The notes under the pieces were generated by a model, which was not told where the DNA came from, did no database searches, and worked only from the letters and a program-made list of their open reading frames with translations. Below, in pieces: positions 5,350 to 7,202 of a stretch of DNA of 7,202 nucleotides. The position numbers and the translations under genes are program-made. Location: NCBI GenBank assembly GCA_035687245.1, contig DASRYH010000066.1:1-7202 (forward strand). The letters run 5' to 3'. The DNA comes from DASRYH01 sp035687245 (GTDB lineage: Bacteria > Actinomycetota > Coriobacteriia > Anaerosomatales > PHET01). Position 1 is the stretch's first letter, and every line of letters starts with the position of its first letter.

Positions 5350-6900
5350 CTAGCCCAGCCACTCCTGCACGGCGGCTTCGATGCCGTTGCGCCCGGAGTC
5401 GACGACGTCGGCGAAGCGCTCTTCGGCGCGCCCGAGCTCGGCGAGTTCCTTGGGCACGACAGCGCAGCCTATTGCGAGTCTCATGACTTCGCCCAGCAGC
5501 TGCACGCCGCCCATGCCGTCGTATTCGGCTGGTAGGGGGTCGGAGTAGGAGGCGCCAGAGAGTGCCTTGAGCACGTCGCTGCCGAACTTCGCCCAGTGCG
5601 CGGTGGCCACCACAAGCATCGGCGCGCCATCGAAGGTGCGCTCTGCGACCTCCCACGCGACCGCCGTGTGCGGGTCGAGGAGGTAGCCGGTCTCGTCGAA
5701 TACGCGCTTGACGGTGTCCAGAGACTCCTCGTTGGTGACGAAGTCGCCGATGAACAGCTCGCGCATCTTGCGGAAGGTGTCGGAATCGACCTGGAAGCGC
5801 TGGCCCAGCGCGAGGTCGGCCATCCAGCCGGCCACGGCATCGGCGCCTGCGAGGTGGTACAGGAGACGCTCGAGGTTGCTCGAGATGAGGATGTCCATCG
5901 AGGGGCTGGGCGTGGTGACGAAGTCGCGTCCACTGATGTCGTAGACGCCGGTCGCGATGAAGTCGGCCAGCACGCGGTTTTCGTTGCTCGCGCACACGAG
6001 CCGCCCGATAGGCACGCCCATGAGCTTGGCGTAGTAGGCGCCCAAGATGTTGCCGAAGTTGCCGGTGGGCACGCAGACATCGATCTCGTCGCCTGCCTTC
6101 ACGCCGCCGGAGGCGACCATGTCGGCGTACGCGCTCACGTAGTAGACGATCTGTGGCAGCAGCCTGCCGAAGTTGATGGAGTTGGCGCTCGAGAGCTTCA
6201 GCCCGTACTTCTCGTGCAGCTCGGCGTTGAAGTCCGCATCGGCGAAGGCCTCTTTGACCGCGCTCTGGCAGTCATCGAAGTTGCCGCGCACGCCGAAGAC
6301 GCCCACGTTCTCGCCGGTCTGGGTGACCATCTGCTTGCGCTGGATGTCGGAGACGCCGGCTGCGGGGTAGAAGACGACGATCTTGGTGTGCTCGCGGTCT
6401 GCGAAGCCCTCTAGAGCGGCTTTGCCGGTGTCGCCCGAGGTCGCGACGAGGATGAGGTAGTCGTCGGTGAGCTCGCCGCGCTGCTGCTGGCGGTTGACCG
6501 ATGCTGAGAAGAACAGCGGCATGCACTGCAGCGCCATGTCTTTGAACGCTGAGGTTGGCCCGTGCCACAGCTCGAGCACGTGCATGTCCGCGCGCACTTC
6601 GACGACTGGGGCGATGCGTTCGTCGTCCCACTGGTCGCCATATGCAGACTGCATAAGCTCATCGATAACCGAGCTCGGGAAGTCCACGCCGAAGGCGCCG
6701 AAGACTCGAGCGGCACGCTGCCAGTAGGGCAGCGACGCGAACCCGATGACCTGCTCAAGCGTCAACTTCGGCAGGTCGTCGGCGACGTAGAGGCCGCCTC
6801 CGTTCGCGATGCCCTTGACGACAACATCGCTGAAGGTGGGGTGGCCACTGTCGAGTCCACGGGTGTCGTGGAAAGTCATCACGTTTTCCATGCTCGGCAT
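5350..6900 (-). CDS. thrC: Threonine synthase
   Basis: This 516-residue PLP enzyme converts O-phospho-L-homoserine and water to L-threonine and phosphate, the last step of threonine biosynthesis. The N-terminal FHDTRG region and GIANGGGLYVADDLP (30-44) are characteristic of bacterial/yeast-type threonine synthases. HGPTSAFKDMALQ (113-125) holds the PLP-linking Lys120. ATSGDTGKAALEGF (153-166) and SSANSINFGRLLPQIVYY (237-254) are substrate-site segments, and VPTGNFGNILGAYYAK (277-292) contains the phosphate-binding loop of the cofactor. Length is typical of this longer class (about 430-520). The upstream-most ATG (6900) lacks a good ribosome site. Met8 (ATG at 6879) gives the family-like start MTFHDTRG and follows a GGAA, so it may be the true start. 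It sits 51 bases after the ferredoxin-like gene and 11 bases before the small gene. Confidence 0.96.
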   Translation of the reverse strand: MPSMENVMTFHDTRGLDSGHPTFSDVVVKGIANGGGLYVADDLPKLTLEQVIGFASLPYWQRAARVFGAFGVDFPSSVIDELMQSAYGDQWDDERIAPVVEVRADMHVLELWHGPTSAFKDMALQCMPLFFSASVNRQQQRGELTDDYLILVATSGDTGKAALEGFADREHTKIVVFYPAAGVSDIQRKQMVTQTGENVGVFGVRGNFDDCQSAVKEAFADADFNAELHEKYGLKLSSANSINFGRLLPQIVYYVSAYADMVASGGVKAGDEIDVCVPTGNFGNILGAYYAKLMGVPIGRLVCASNENRVLADFIATGVYDISGRDFVTTPSPSMDILISSNLERLLYHLAGADAVAGWMADLALGQRFQVDSDTFRKMRELFIGDFVTNEESLDTVKRVFDETGYLLDPHTAVAWEVAERTFDGAPMLVVATAHWAKFGSDVLKALSGASYSDPLPAEYDGMGGVQLLGEVMRLAIGCAVVPKELAELGRAEERFADVVDSGRNGIEAAVQEWLG

Positions 6901-6951
6901 GATACCCGAGGAGGGGCCGAGCAGCTCGCCATTCGCACCCTGTCTCGCTCG

Positions 6952-7202
6952 CTACTTCTCGCGGAAGGTCTTGCCCGGCTTGCCGAAGCCAACGCCGATG
7001 GCCTTGCTCGGGCAGACGTCGACGCACGTCTCGCACATGAAGCACTCGGTGGTGCGCATCGACTCGGCGGCGACCATCTCTTGGACGGGCAGCTGCATCG
7101 GGCAGTTGCGGGAGCAGCTGCCACACGACGTGCACGCGCTGGAGTCGGCCGTGAGGCGCAGGCGGGGGAGGCGCAGCAGCGAGCCGAGACGCTCGCCCAC
7201 GA
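6952..7202 (-). CDS. C-terminal part of a two-cluster 4Fe-4S polyferredoxin (NapH/YccM-like), cut by the window edge
   Basis: The last 80-odd residues are visible. They carry two complete bacterial-ferredoxin cysteine motifs, CTSCGSCSRNCP and CFMCETCVDVCP, each of the form CxxCxxCxxxCP and separated by about 20 residues, so two [4Fe-4S] clusters are expected for electron transfer. The preceding LRLPRLRLTADSSA and the following KAIGVGFGKPGKTFREK resemble the tail of membrane-anchored polyferredoxins of the NapH/NosR/YccM group, whose helices lie N-terminal to this segment and would be outside the window. A GTG at 7200-7198 could be read as a start for an 82-residue soluble ferredoxin, but it has no visible upstream sequence to judge and the family resemblance favours a longer protein. 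The electron donor and acceptor cannot be inferred. It is on the same strand as thrC, 51 bases upstream, though co-transcription is not certain. Confidence 0.8.
   Translation of the reverse strand, partial: VGERLGSLLRLPRLRLTADSSACTSCGSCSRNCPMQLPVQEMVAAESMRTTECFMCETCVDVCPSKAIGVGFGKPGKTFREK

Noticed and set aside
5093..5995. A 300-codon reading of the - strand frame that contains the small protein
   Set aside because: The portion upstream of 5338 is Arg-rich shadow sequence inside thrC; only the last 81 codons look like a real protein.

Overview
The window is GC-rich bacterial DNA, densely packed with short gaps, overlapping stop/start codons and frequent GTG starts. It carries eight protein-coding genes, one of them cut by the right edge. 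I see no tRNA, rRNA, CRISPR array, transposase, integrase or long repeat. Gene content and codon style suggest a high-GC, possibly anaerobic bacterium. My best guess is an actinobacterial lineage such as the Coriobacteriia. That is inference from overall look only, and other high-GC anaerobes are possible.

Left part (+ strand, 1-3338). An AT-richer leader (about 30-110) precedes four tightly spaced genes. These are a phosphinothricin-acetyltransferase-like GNAT enzyme (123-620), an NhaA-type Na+/H+ antiporter (632-1984), a class I SAM-dependent methyltransferase (1981-2547) and an N-formylglutamate amidohydrolase (FGase) family protein (2544-3338). The last three are joined by GTGA stop/start overlaps, so they look translationally coupled although their functions are not obviously related.

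Middle (+ strand, 3322-4510). A gap of about 128 bases follows. It starts at the FGase stop codon with a compact set of inverted repeats (3330-3370), followed by more possible hairpins up to about 3433. It leads into a GshB-like ATP-grasp ligase (3467-4510). An FGase-family hydrolase beside a GshB/RimK-type ligase, with no histidine-utilisation or glutathione genes in view, is the most intriguing context here. It could be part of an uncharacterised pathway that makes and trims a glutamyl or peptide-like conjugate.

Right part (- strand, 7202-4554). Read right to left, this is the C-terminal end of a polyferredoxin with two 4Fe-4S clusters (partial), threonine synthase ThrC (6900-5350), an unrecognised 81-residue protein (5338-5093) and a RimJ/RimL-type GNAT acetyltransferase (5093-4554). 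They share a strand with spacings of 51, 11 and -1 bases, consistent with one transcript. This operon converges on the ATP-grasp gene, with 43 bases between the two stop codons and no convincing intrinsic terminator.

Most of the window is ordinary metabolic and transport gene content. The points worth a second look are the FGase/ATP-grasp pair, the structured DNA or RNA between those two genes, a 10-base word shared by the two upstream regions, and the small unknown protein between thrC and the GNAT gene.
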